Shown: one piece after another, positions 25,942-33,671 of the stretch
How the letters are laid out: the number at the start of each line of letters is the position of its first letter
How positions within the stretch are numbered: position 1 is the first letter of the stretch
Assembly (NCBI RefSeq): GCF_014218355.1
Contig: NZ_AP023368.1
Span: 4,713,501-4,777,500 of the forward strand
DNA from: Anaerocolumna chitinilytica
GTDB lineage: Bacteria > Bacillota > Clostridia > Lachnospirales > Lachnospiraceae
Reading direction: 5' to 3'
Length of the DNA: 64,000 nt
The notes under the pieces: model-generated
Told to the model about the DNA's origin: nothing
What the model saw: the letters and a program-made list of their open reading frames with translations, nothing else
The model's database searches: none
Position numbers and translations under genes: made by a program

Positions 25942-26838
25942 ATGCACCCGCAATATCTCACGGAAAAAGATAGTAATTTTTTCTTTGATATTTCAATTCA
26001 TAATATAAGAAATGATGTATCTCCCCATGGACATAGTTTTTTAGAACTCCACTATGTTTTTGAAGGGCAGGGTATAGAAAAAATCAACGGGATTGAATAT
26101 GAGATGAAACCCGGTACCTTTGCGGTCATATTTCCGTATCAGATTCACGAAATGCATATAAAGGAGGGTTCAAAAGTTCTCCTTTACAATCTGTGTCTGT
26201 CAGCCAAAACCTTATTTGACCAGGATGAATACGGACTTATCATGAACAATCTTCTATTTGATATTGATTTAAATGCCAGAACAATTTATGATATTGATCC
26301 TAGTACCTCTGAGAAATTTTATACCCTTTTAAGTGAGATGAATGCAGAATATAAAGAAGCAAAAGTATGGAAAAATTTTATGCTGAAGGCTAAAATAATT
26401 GAATTCTTTATATTATTTGACAGGTATAGAAGATCACTTGTTACGAAAGCCAGTGAAAGCCTTCAAACTACTATGGGAAACAACACCTGGTCCATTATCC
26501 ATTATGTTTATAAAAATTGGAATACTAATATTACCTTAAAGAGTCTATCAACCCTCTTTTATTTAAGTGAGCCTTACATCAGTACTATATTCAAACAATG
26601 TCTGGGTATCAGCTTTCATACTTTTCTCACGGATTTGCGCATACAAAATGCTTGCAGTTTATTATCCTCTTCAAAAATGTCCATTACCGATATCGCATAC
26701 GAAGTTGGTTATTCCTCCTATAGTACCTTTGTTCGAGTATTCAATAGCCGTAAGGGAGTGAGTCCAGCAAATTACAGGCAACAGATTAAGGGAAACCGAC
26801 CTGAAGAACTAATAGTCATCAAGGAGAAGAATCCGTAA
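25942..26838 (+). CDS. AraC family regulator of the glycyl radical enzyme operon
   Basis: A 298-residue AraC-type activator with an N-terminal cupin sensor (SPHGHSFLELHYVFEGQG; MKPGTFAVIFPYQIHEM). It has C-terminal paired HTH motifs (ITLKSLSTLFYLSEPYISTI; ITDIAYEVGYSSYSTFVRVF) ending in SPANYRQQ. It has AGAGAGG before ATG 25942. It is divergent, 243 bp from the activase gene, with no other target nearby, so it most likely activates the operon in response to the pathway substrate. Confidence 0.9.
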   Translation: MHPQYLTEKDSNFFFDISIHNIRNDVSPHGHSFLELHYVFEGQGIEKINGIEYEMKPGTFAVIFPYQIHEMHIKEGSKVLLYNLCLSAKTLFDQDEYGLIMNNLLFDIDLNARTIYDIDPSTSEKFYTLLSEMNAEYKEAKVWKNFMLKAKIIEFFILFDRYRRSLVTKASESLQTTMGNNTWSIIHYVYKNWNTNITLKSLSTLFYLSEPYISTIFKQCLGISFHTFLTDLRIQNACSLLSSSKMSITDIAYEVGYSSYSTFVRVFNSRKGVSPANYRQQIKGNRPEELIVIKEKNP

Positions 26839-26873
26839 AGCCTTTTTATTCTCCAATACCCAAGTATAACTAA

Positions 26874-26913
26874 AGCTCCATACCAACTATTTCTCAATAG
26901 CTGATATGGAGCT
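26874..26913. terminator. Bidirectional terminator (conserved-loop family)
   Basis: Arms AGCTCCATA and TATGGAGCT with inner CTATT/AATAG pairing. It lies between the convergent AraC gene and the lipoprotein gene at 27035. The inner sequence is nearly identical to that at 15184-15230. Confidence 0.75.
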
Positions 26914-27034
26914 CTTACATTATCTCATACTCAATTCATTATAAAGAATACTTTTCTAATTTAGTATAAGAAGAATACCTATAGACTTTAAATCAAATTA
27001 ACTATGATTTCGATAAAATTATAACTTTACATTT

Positions 27035-27733
27035 CTACTTATTTGTTATTATCTGATTAATTTGATAAGCAGTGTCGCCATTAAATGTTACTACAGCACC
27101 TTTATCAGAATATACCAAAACAATATTATTAATGCTTTCATCTTCATCTTTTTTTATAGAATGTAAAGAATTATAATTCTTGGTGTTTGAATGCTCGTGT
27201 TCATCAATAATAGACCAATAATTCTGTAATTCTTCTTTTATACTCGGCTTAATATCTTTTATTTTATCGTCACTTAACCAAGTAGTACACTTATTTTTTA
27301 AAGTATCAACCCAGTCGTTTCCGGTATTGTTATACTTTTCAATGATATTATCTTTTATCTTTTGACCATCTATATCTTCATAGGTAAGTATTATGGAATC
27401 AAGATAACTTGATTTATAAGGGTACCATTCTTCATTTGGTTTATCATATACTTTTAATGAAACAGTAGCATTATAACCAAATACTTCTATTTTTTCTTTT
27501 AATATTATAGTTGTAACAGGCTTATCATAATTATAAACAACACCATCAACACCACTCTTAATTTTAAGTAACTTTTCAATTTTATCCAGTGGCATTCCCC
27601 AATATAATTTATCAATAGGTGGTTGAAATCCATATTCCCTTGTTGAAGTAACATTGTTTTTATTATTGCAACCTATTACAAAAACACTTATAATGCATAA
27701 GATAACCAGAAATATGAATATTTTTTTATTCAT
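27035..27733 (-). CDS. Predicted lipoprotein of unknown function
   Basis: Start placed at ATG 27733 after GGGGAGG. The 232-residue product has a signal peptide with lipobox VIGC. The mature part begins with an FQPPIDKLYWGMPLDKIEKL stretch resembling the SH3-like or PepSY-adjacent start of some lipoproteins, but I cannot name a family. It is rich in Asp, Lys, Asn and Tyr, and monocistronic. Confidence 0.75.
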   Translation of the reverse strand: MNKKIFIFLVILCIISVFVIGCNNKNNVTSTREYGFQPPIDKLYWGMPLDKIEKLLKIKSGVDGVVYNYDKPVTTIILKEKIEVFGYNATVSLKVYDKPNEEWYPYKSSYLDSIILTYEDIDGQKIKDNIIEKYNNTGNDWVDTLKNKCTTWLSDDKIKDIKPSIKEELQNYWSIIDEHEHSNTKNYNSLHSIKKDEDESINNIVLVYSDKGAVVTFNGDTAYQINQIITNK

Positions 27734-27908
27734 ATTTAAAAACCTCCCCAATATCAGTAGCCACTATGAAGACCATCTAATTTTTTCATCAGTCATGTTG
27801 CAGAGTCTATAATAAAGAATACTCGGAAAAAAGCAATTCTTTTACAGGGAACGATAGTACTGTGAGTTTTCATTCCGTAGGGAGCTTCCCAGAATAGATA
27901 GAATTAGC

Positions 27909-28865
27909 TTATAATTCATATCTATATACATTGTTATATTCACCAGAAAAGGTAATCAGTACACTCCTCTTTGTCAGATTATAAACAACTGACCACTGCT
28001 CATCACCTGGTATTACATTTTTCTTAAGTAACTCCAACGCGTCATTTTCTGAAATAATTCCTTGTCGTTTTTCCAGTTCACTTTCAATGTTTTCATATCT
28101 ATCCTTTCCAAAGCCCTCATGATTTGGATTGTTATATAATGTAAAATTGGTTACCACCTGATAATTCTTATTTTTCTTGGTAATAGCCATCTTACCATCT
28201 TCGAATTCAATTACAGCGGAATCTCCTTTCGAATCCGCAACTAGAAAATGTAGTGGAGCAATTATATAAAACAAATTATATTTATCCACAAGTTGAATTG
28301 CTTCATCGACTGTTTTAGATTTGTTTAAAATCAACCTTGGTAATGTTTCATCAAATAATGTGACCTTATTGTGTTGAGGATATTTTGCTTTAGCATCAGT
28401 AAGACATGCAACTGCTAATCCATGCTCATTAATTCCGTCTTTCGGGCTGTATGGGGATGCTACAGTTAATTTTACATCTGTTTCAAGGGTATCATAAGTG
28501 TTTTCATCCCAGTCCAATTCTGCCATATTTAAAAAAGCTAATGATTTATAGTTATTATTATCATTTATTTGAATGCGCATTGGAATTGCACACTCGCAAT
28601 CCATATTTCTACCGAAAAGAATGTTTCCTTCCAAGTTTCTAGCAGTAAATGCAGCACATCCTTGCTCTTTATTATTAAGATTCATCTTTTTATTTACTAG
28701 ATTCTTATCAACAAAGTTGCAAAAATCTTCAATCTTACTGGCACCCTCCTCTAAATATTTTTCAATGCAATAATCACCATAGTATTGCATTGAAAAATAA
28801 GGCCTATCACTTACTTTCTCAATTTCTACTCTAATACTTTTATCCATACTATATACAACCTTCAT
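27909..28865 (-). CDS. Linear amide C-N hydrolase (choloylglycine hydrolase / penicillin V acylase-like)
   Basis: A 318-residue Ntn-type hydrolase of the Peptidase C59/C45-like group. The nucleophile is likely Cys70 in EQGCAAFTARNLEGNILFGRN; the RN-x-D motif just after and GINEHGLAVACL (about 165) are the conserved substrate-pocket regions. Unlike bile salt hydrolases, where the Cys is residue 2, it has a 69-residue N-terminal extension with no signal peptide, so processing would have to expose the Cys. Substrate could be a bile acid conjugate, penicillin V, N-acyl homoserine lactone or an acyl amide. It stands alone. Confidence 0.82.
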   Translation of the reverse strand: MKVVYSMDKSIRVEIEKVSDRPYFSMQYYGDYCIEKYLEEGASKIEDFCNFVDKNLVNKKMNLNNKEQGCAAFTARNLEGNILFGRNMDCECAIPMRIQINDNNNYKSLAFLNMAELDWDENTYDTLETDVKLTVASPYSPKDGINEHGLAVACLTDAKAKYPQHNKVTLFDETLPRLILNKSKTVDEAIQLVDKYNLFYIIAPLHFLVADSKGDSAVIEFEDGKMAITKKNKNYQVVTNFTLYNNPNHEGFGKDRYENIESELEKRQGIISENDALELLKKNVIPGDEQWSVVYNLTKRSVLITFSGEYNNVYRYEL

Positions 28866-29212
28866 TTTATATCCCCCTACTTATATTTTCCAATTTTTTA
28901 TCCTATCATAATAATTTATTTATTACAATCAAAACCATCCAAATAATTCTAATTTTAACTAAATTCAACCCAAATAATTTATAATAAATGATGGTATATT
29001 GAAAAGCGTCCTACTATTTACAGCCTAGTGCTCTGCAGCACAAGTCGTTATAACGAAAAGCAGCCCATAAAGGACTACTTTTCTGTTTATTTAAATTATT
29101 TATTGTTGAGTACTGCTTGTGCCGCCCTAAATGAAAATACAGTTATCTATTCTAAGCAAAATCAACTTTTAAGCTTCCTATTTTAAAACATTTTATCCTT
29201 CTGATATGATAA
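28866..29212. other. Intergenic region containing a relic of the ppdK 3' end
   Basis: 347 bp with no intact gene. The only structure found is the ppdK-like fragment with its terminator at 29055-29125. The right part (29126-29212) is AT-rich and blank. Confidence 0.6.
29055..29125 (-). pseudogene. Relic of the ppdK 3' end with terminator
   Basis: Reading leftward, codons give AAQAVLNNK and a TAA stop at 29096-29098, exactly the C-terminus of the intact PPDK. The relic continues into a hairpin (GAAAAGCAG with a near-complementary CTACTTTTC). Over 71 bp it matches 33631-33701 at 63 positions with no gap, and the differences within codons are synonymous. The rest of the gene is absent. Confidence 0.85.
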
Positions 29213-30166
29213 TTAAAACCCTGTGTTATTAATTTCTCTAACCAATGTATAAGTGTAATTTTCAAAGTACTTGTCCCAAAATCCCGTTGCATTGGGGTTG
29301 GCAGTACCATGTTCTACCCATAATTTCTCTACCTTTTCTTCTTTTAAAGTATTATTTACAAACCTTAGAAGTGCTTGTGAAATTAATTTCCCTCTAAATC
29401 TTTCCTCTACATAAATGTCGCCAACATTATAAACTCTTTTATGATTCAGCAAAAAGCACTCATTATCCATAGCTGCATCTATTATGCCAATAATTTCATC
29501 CCCACTACATGCCACAAACATTCTGGTAGTGTCCGATAAAATATAGTTCATATACATCTCATCTGTAAACTCTTTCCCAGGATAAAATACAGGACTTTGC
29601 TGCAAATGCTTAACTAAAAGGTGATATAATTTAAGAATTTCCAACTTTCTATCAAGTATTTCTGCATTTGATAATTCTTTACAGAGCACCTCATTCTTTG
29701 AAAGTATAAATCTAGAAGTATTTCTTACCGCCTACGTGCACATAATCCCAAATTGGCAAAACGTAAAGTATGATATAATTTCTAAATCATGCGCATAAAT
29801 TTTCACATTAAAATAAGCTACATGCCTTAGCACCATTACCATATTTGCAAAAGATTGAAACATAAAGGAAATTACCTTATTTCTATTCTTATACTCGGCT
29901 CCATATCCCCATACTGGTATTAAAATATAGTTATTTTCATTTTTTTCTATATCACAATCGCTTAATAGATAACCACATACTTGATTTTCATCTAAACATA
30001 CTATTCCATTTCCCTTTATACAAGGTTGCTTCAATCTCTGATATAATTCTTGCTCATACTGCTCTTCATAGAGCGCATCCACACTTTCACATTCCTTTAG
30101 ATATTGCTTTTTTGCTATTACCATACAAGAACCTAAATGGTCCTCTGTTATTTTTACTATATTCAT
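29213..30166 (-). pseudogene. Two-domain GNAT acetyltransferase gene interrupted by an amber codon
   Basis: From ATG 30166 (after GAGGAGGG) the frame runs to a TAG at 29732-29734, then continues in the same frame with no further stop to 29213. The first part is a GNAT domain (NIVKITEDHLGSCMVIAKKQ; ending FGIMCT). The second is another GNAT domain (VYNVGDIYVEERFRGKLISQ; TANPNATGFWDKYFENYTYT). The bases after the TAG read AVRNTSRFILSKNEVLCKEL, the normal linker of tandem GNAT proteins. So this is one 317-codon gene broken by a single nonsense codon. A GTG at 29689 could restart the second domain. Confidence 0.82.
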
Positions 30167-30229
30167 GATATCCCTCCTCGTTTATTCAGAATACCACATC
30201 CATTACATATTTCTGTTCCTGCATTGCTA

Positions 30230-31102
30230 TTATTTTATCGGTATGTAAATTTCCATCACAGAGTCTCTTAAGTAATGACATCTCTCATCGTAAAATTCAA
30301 AATCTAACCTTGTTTCATCATATAAATACTCACTAGATGTAAACCAATCATCAAAAATATACCTCCATACATTTCTAACTGTTAATGCCAGCCCTTTATC
30401 ATCTTCTTGCATATTGACAGGAGGTGTAGTAAAGATTGCATATTTCCCGCCAGATATAGTATAGTAAGTCCAATCAAGCTTTGTATCTATAGCTGGAGCG
30501 ATAACCCCCAACAAATAATTGACTCGGCTGTTGTTATTATCTTGTTTAATACAAATACCAATCTCACCATGTTTTAAAGGATTTATATCCGCATACAGTC
30601 TTTCTTCAATATTCTCTCCATCATATTTATCCCAAAATGCAGCCATATTCCAAGAAAATTCTGTACTATCAAAATCCATATTCATATTTATACCACAAAT
30701 CGTAAATGAATCTATTGTGCGAATTTCAATTCTTACAGGTTCTTTCAGCTGCTCTTTGCCTGAAGTAAATTCACATACTTTTTTATTTTCTCTTCTAAAA
30801 TGAGACGGTGTATTATGAAAATATTTCTTAAATGCTTTTGAATAACCACTTGCAGTTTCAAAATGGTATTCCATTGCTATATCTATAATTTTTTTACCCT
30901 TTTTTATATCCAAAATAGATAGTTGAAGTCTTCGCCTTAAAATATATTCCATGGGTGTCATATCCTTATAAAGCTGAAAAACTCTACAGAAATGAAATAA
31001 GGAATATCCCAAAAAATCTGCAAGACTTTTTGTAGATATTTCATTTTTTAGATTAATTTCAATGTAATCCATACATTTTTCAATATCTTTTCTATAATTC
31101 AT
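30230..31102 (-). CDS. AraC family regulator with GyrI-like effector domain
   Basis: A 290-residue protein. Here the two AraC HTHs are N-terminal (about 7-105): ISTKSLADFLGYSLFHFCRV, then IIDIAMEYHFETASGYSKAF, with the signature FHNTPSHFRRE. The C-terminal half is a GyrI/BmrR-type effector domain (KHGEIGICIKQD; GGKYAIFTTPP; WRYIFDDWF; ARLDFEFYDE-like ending). The arrangement matches the Rob/SoxS-like group that binds hydrophobic drugs. Target genes are not evident; it is next to the broken GNAT gene. Confidence 0.88.
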   Translation of the reverse strand: MNYRKDIEKCMDYIEINLKNEISTKSLADFLGYSLFHFCRVFQLYKDMTPMEYILRRRLQLSILDIKKGKKIIDIAMEYHFETASGYSKAFKKYFHNTPSHFRRENKKVCEFTSGKEQLKEPVRIEIRTIDSFTICGINMNMDFDSTEFSWNMAAFWDKYDGENIEERLYADINPLKHGEIGICIKQDNNNSRVNYLLGVIAPAIDTKLDWTYYTISGGKYAIFTTPPVNMQEDDKGLALTVRNVWRYIFDDWFTSSEYLYDETRLDFEFYDERCHYLRDSVMEIYIPIK

Positions 31103-31199
31103 AAATTACCGCAATCCTTATCTTTACTATATATCCAGTATCATTTAACTCGATTAACAAATTAATTTACATTAACAGTGTACTGCAAAACAGTAAATC

Positions 31200-32072
31200 T
31201 TATTTTGTTCGATACTTTTCTGAGAGTAGAACATATAGCGTTACCCATTTATTGGGTTGACCCACCATACCCACATCGAAATAAGGCTCAGCGAAAGATT
31301 CGCTAAGAATATATTTACTTTCGAAGTCTTTTTTGCTGTCTAATAATACCCATGCCTTTTCGCAATTAGGATGATTCGCCACACCAAGAACCGAAAGCCC
31401 ATACATAATCATATGTAAACCTATGTGTACATGATCTATCGGATAAAACGTCTCCACCATATCTTTGATAATTACCTTTCCGGAATCGTTAGAATGGAAT
31501 ACAACATAGTTGTTCAAATAAAATTTTAATAATAGTTCAAATTGTGGCAGAATAATACCTATCTTTTTCAGCTCTGCCGCGAGTAAAAGATAGGTGGTAG
31601 TTTGTCTATAGCACCCCATATCCAGCAACTTAGAGTCGTTTGTTTTTTTGGATTTGTCCAGGCATCGAACGGTGCCGTCTTGCCGTATAGTTGAGAAAAC
31701 CAAAGGTATTTGTTCTTGCACCCAAGGATGCTCGTAATATCCAAGCGATACCAGATTTCTCAGCACTAAAATTTTCGCACACTTCGTACTCATATTCATA
31801 TTTTTAATGATACGTTCAATATAATCATCAATAGATACATCAATGCGTGTTAAACCAAATTCCGTGAGTGCCAAGAAAGCGTTGATATCCTCCCACTTTT
31901 TATTAAGTTTTAATTTCTCCATGACTAAACTAAGCCTTTTTGAACTTAATAAATTTTCATAAGCATTTTTCACTTCAACTTCGTCTTTTGGCATACCTAG
32001 AAGCTCGGTCATTGTACGGTATTTAACTTCGGGTGTGTCATCTTTAAGAAGCCAATTGATTACATTATTCAT
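31200..32072 (-). CDS. Hypothetical alpha-helical protein (possible squalene-cyclase-like fold)
   Basis: Start taken at ATG 32072 (or ATG 32078), after AGAGAGGAATGAAAGCAGG; the frame extends to 32216, but that part is intergenic and includes a palindromic repeat. The about 290-residue product opens NNVINWLLKDDTPEVKYRTM and has repeated helical segments (LVSLGYYEHPWVQEQIPLVF; CYRQTTTYLLLAAELKKIGI). This pattern resembles alpha/alpha-barrel proteins annotated as nitrogen fixation/terpene-cyclase-like. No catalytic motif is visible. Function unknown. Confidence 0.65.
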   Translation of the reverse strand: MNNVINWLLKDDTPEVKYRTMTELLGMPKDEVEVKNAYENLLSSKRLSLVMEKLKLNKKWEDINAFLALTEFGLTRIDVSIDDYIERIIKNMNMSTKCAKILVLRNLVSLGYYEHPWVQEQIPLVFSTIRQDGTVRCLDKSKKTNDSKLLDMGCYRQTTTYLLLAAELKKIGIILPQFELLLKFYLNNYVVFHSNDSGKVIIKDMVETFYPIDHVHIGLHMIMYGLSVLGVANHPNCEKAWVLLDSKKDFESKYILSESFAEPYFDVGMVGQPNKWVTLYVLLSEKYRTK

Positions 32073-32133
32073 TAACATCCTGCTTTCATTCCTCTCTTTA
32101 AATAAACTGGTATTTGTTTGCAATTTAGATATA

Positions 32134-32170
32134 GGGTAGGATTCAAAGAATCCTACCCCTAGTATTGACA
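32134..32170. repeat. Palindromic repeat left of the insertion sequence
   Basis: Perfect 11-bp arms GGGTAGGATTC and GAATCCTACCC around AAA (32134-32158), then CTAGTATTGACA. A similar unit in the same orientation lies to the right of the insertion sequence at 33571-33612. Confidence 0.65.
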
Positions 32171-32178
32171 CAAATCCT

Positions 32179-33542
32179 GGTTCTATAATAAATGTTGGGG
32201 TGTGTAAATAAAACACATTCCAACTTTTATTTTTATGTTTTATAATAAAAGAAACCTCCCTCGAAAATGCCGTCTACCAAACAACCACTTTCAAAGGAGG
32301 ATCTCTCAATGCATTCTAATTGTACCAGAAAACTTTTAGGATTAGAAGATATTTTAATTAAAAATGTAATTCAAGCTGACTCTTTTGTCCGTATTTATAT
32401 CGAAACAAAGCCATCGACACAGATCTGTCCTCATTGTGGCAAACAGACAAAACGCATTCATGATTACCGCTCTCAGACAATTAAGGACCTCCCATTTCAG
32501 CTTAAGCACACTTATTTGGTGTTGAGAAAGAGACGTTATTCCTGTAGTTGCGGGAAAAGGTTCCTCGAGAAATATACTTTTCTCGCTCCTTACAAAAGGC
32601 GTACCCTTAGATTGTCTTATAAAATCATCGACCTACTCAGGAATCTACGCAGCATGAAGTCCGTTGCTGTTGATACGAATGTTTCCGTTAGTACCGTTTC
32701 CCGGTTATTGGATACCATCAACTACTCCTCCCCTTCTGTTCCTGAGTGCATCTCAATTGATGAGTTTAAAGGTAATACGGATGCTGGAAAGTTCCAGTGT
32801 ATTCTGGTAGATGCAAAGAAACATCGTATTCTTGATATTCTACCTGACAGAACTCAGAAGCATTTATCCGCCTATTTCCGTACATGGAACCGCACCCAAA
32901 GGTATCGAGTGAAGTTCTTTATCTGTGATATGTGGGAACCGTATGTAGACTTGGCGAAAGCCTATTTTCCTAATGCAACTATTATAATTGACAAATATCA
33001 CTTCATTCGATATGTTACTTGGGCGATTGAAAATGTAAGAAAACGCCTTCAAAAGAAGATGCCTTCGAATTTGCGCAGGTACTACAAGAGAAGCCGGAAG
33101 CTGATACTTACAAGATATAATAAACTAAAAGAGGAGAACAAGAAGGCTTGCGATCTGATGCTACTTTATAATGATGATCTGAGGACTGCCCACCGACTTA
33201 AGGAATGGTTTTATGAAATCTGCCAGAGCGAGAAGTATAAGTATCAACGGGAAGGATTCTGGGAATGGGTGAAGACAGCTGAAAAATCAGGTATTCCCGA
33301 ATTTGAAGCCTGTGCGAAGACTTATCGGAATTGGTCACAAGGTATTTTGAATGCCTTTAAGTACAAATATACCAACGGACCTACAGAAGGGTATAATAAC
33401 AAGATAAAAGTATTAAAAAGGGTATCTTTTGGCATGAAGAATTTCGAGAGGTTCCGTACAAGGATTATACATAGTTCTATCTAAATAAAAAGAAGACGGC
33501 AGGAGGTTTATTTCTCATGCCCTAAAACATGGATTATAGACC
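32179..33542 (+). mobile_element. ISL3-type insertion sequence
   Basis: About 1.36 kb. Imperfect terminal inverted repeats can be read: GGTTCTATAATAAATGTTGG from 32179, matched by GGTCTATAATCCATGTTTTA on the minus strand from 33542. The continuation on both sides is ...G(T/C)ATG/GTG(A/T)GAAATAAAC-like. The single gene inside is an ISL3 transposase. No matching 8-bp target duplication was found (CAAATCCT... on the left, AGTACATT on the right), so exact ends are uncertain by a few bases. Confidence 0.75.
32309..33484 (+). CDS. ISL3 family transposase
   Basis: A 391-residue transposase. It has an N-terminal zinc ribbon (CPHCGKQTKRIHDYR ... YSCSCGKRF), an HTH region (MKSVAVDTNVSVSTVSRLLD) and the DDE catalytic core beginning with the Asp in CISIDEFKG. 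It then has a DMWEPYVDLAKAYFPNATII strand and the C-terminal TNGPTEGYNNKIKVLKRVSF motif, where the last acidic residue lies. ATG 32309 follows AAAGGAGG; the frame is open upstream to 32267. Length and ending fit an intact copy. Confidence 0.93.
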   Translation: MHSNCTRKLLGLEDILIKNVIQADSFVRIYIETKPSTQICPHCGKQTKRIHDYRSQTIKDLPFQLKHTYLVLRKRRYSCSCGKRFLEKYTFLAPYKRRTLRLSYKIIDLLRNLRSMKSVAVDTNVSVSTVSRLLDTINYSSPSVPECISIDEFKGNTDAGKFQCILVDAKKHRILDILPDRTQKHLSAYFRTWNRTQRYRVKFFICDMWEPYVDLAKAYFPNATIIIDKYHFIRYVTWAIENVRKRLQKKMPSNLRRYYKRSRKLILTRYNKLKEENKKACDLMLLYNDDLRTAHRLKEWFYEICQSEKYKYQREGFWEWVKTAEKSGIPEFEACAKTYRNWSQGILNAFKYKYTNGPTEGYNNKIKVLKRVSFGMKNFERFRTRIIHSSI

Positions 33543-33570
33543 AGTACATTAAAATAGCTCTAAACTCAGT

Positions 33571-33612
33571 GATGGAGTGGGATTCAAATGAATCCCACCC
33601 CCATCATTGACA
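33571..33612. repeat. Palindromic repeat right of the insertion sequence
   Basis: Arms GATGG-GTGGGATTC and GAATCCCAC-CCATC around AAAT, then ATTGACAAAGAGCC. Compare 32134-32170. The outer part ATTGACAAAGAGCC also resembles an ISL3-type end. Confidence 0.6.
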
Positions 33613-33630
33613 AAGAGCCCAAATCCTAAA

Positions 33631-33659
33631 GAAAAGCAGCCCATAAAGGACTGCTTTTC
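33631..33659 (-). terminator. Terminator of ppdK (GAAAAGCAG family)
   Basis: Arms GAAAAGCAG and CTGCTTTTC with inner CC/GG pairs around ATAAA. It is 13 bp downstream of the ppdK stop on the minus strand. The same hairpin is carried by the relic at 29055. Confidence 0.8.
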
Positions 33660-33671
33660 AGTTTATATAAA

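Noticed and set aside
32171..33550. 8-bp target duplication at the insertion sequence
   Set aside because: The bases outside the inverted repeats (CAAATCCT on the left, AGTACATT on the right) do not match.
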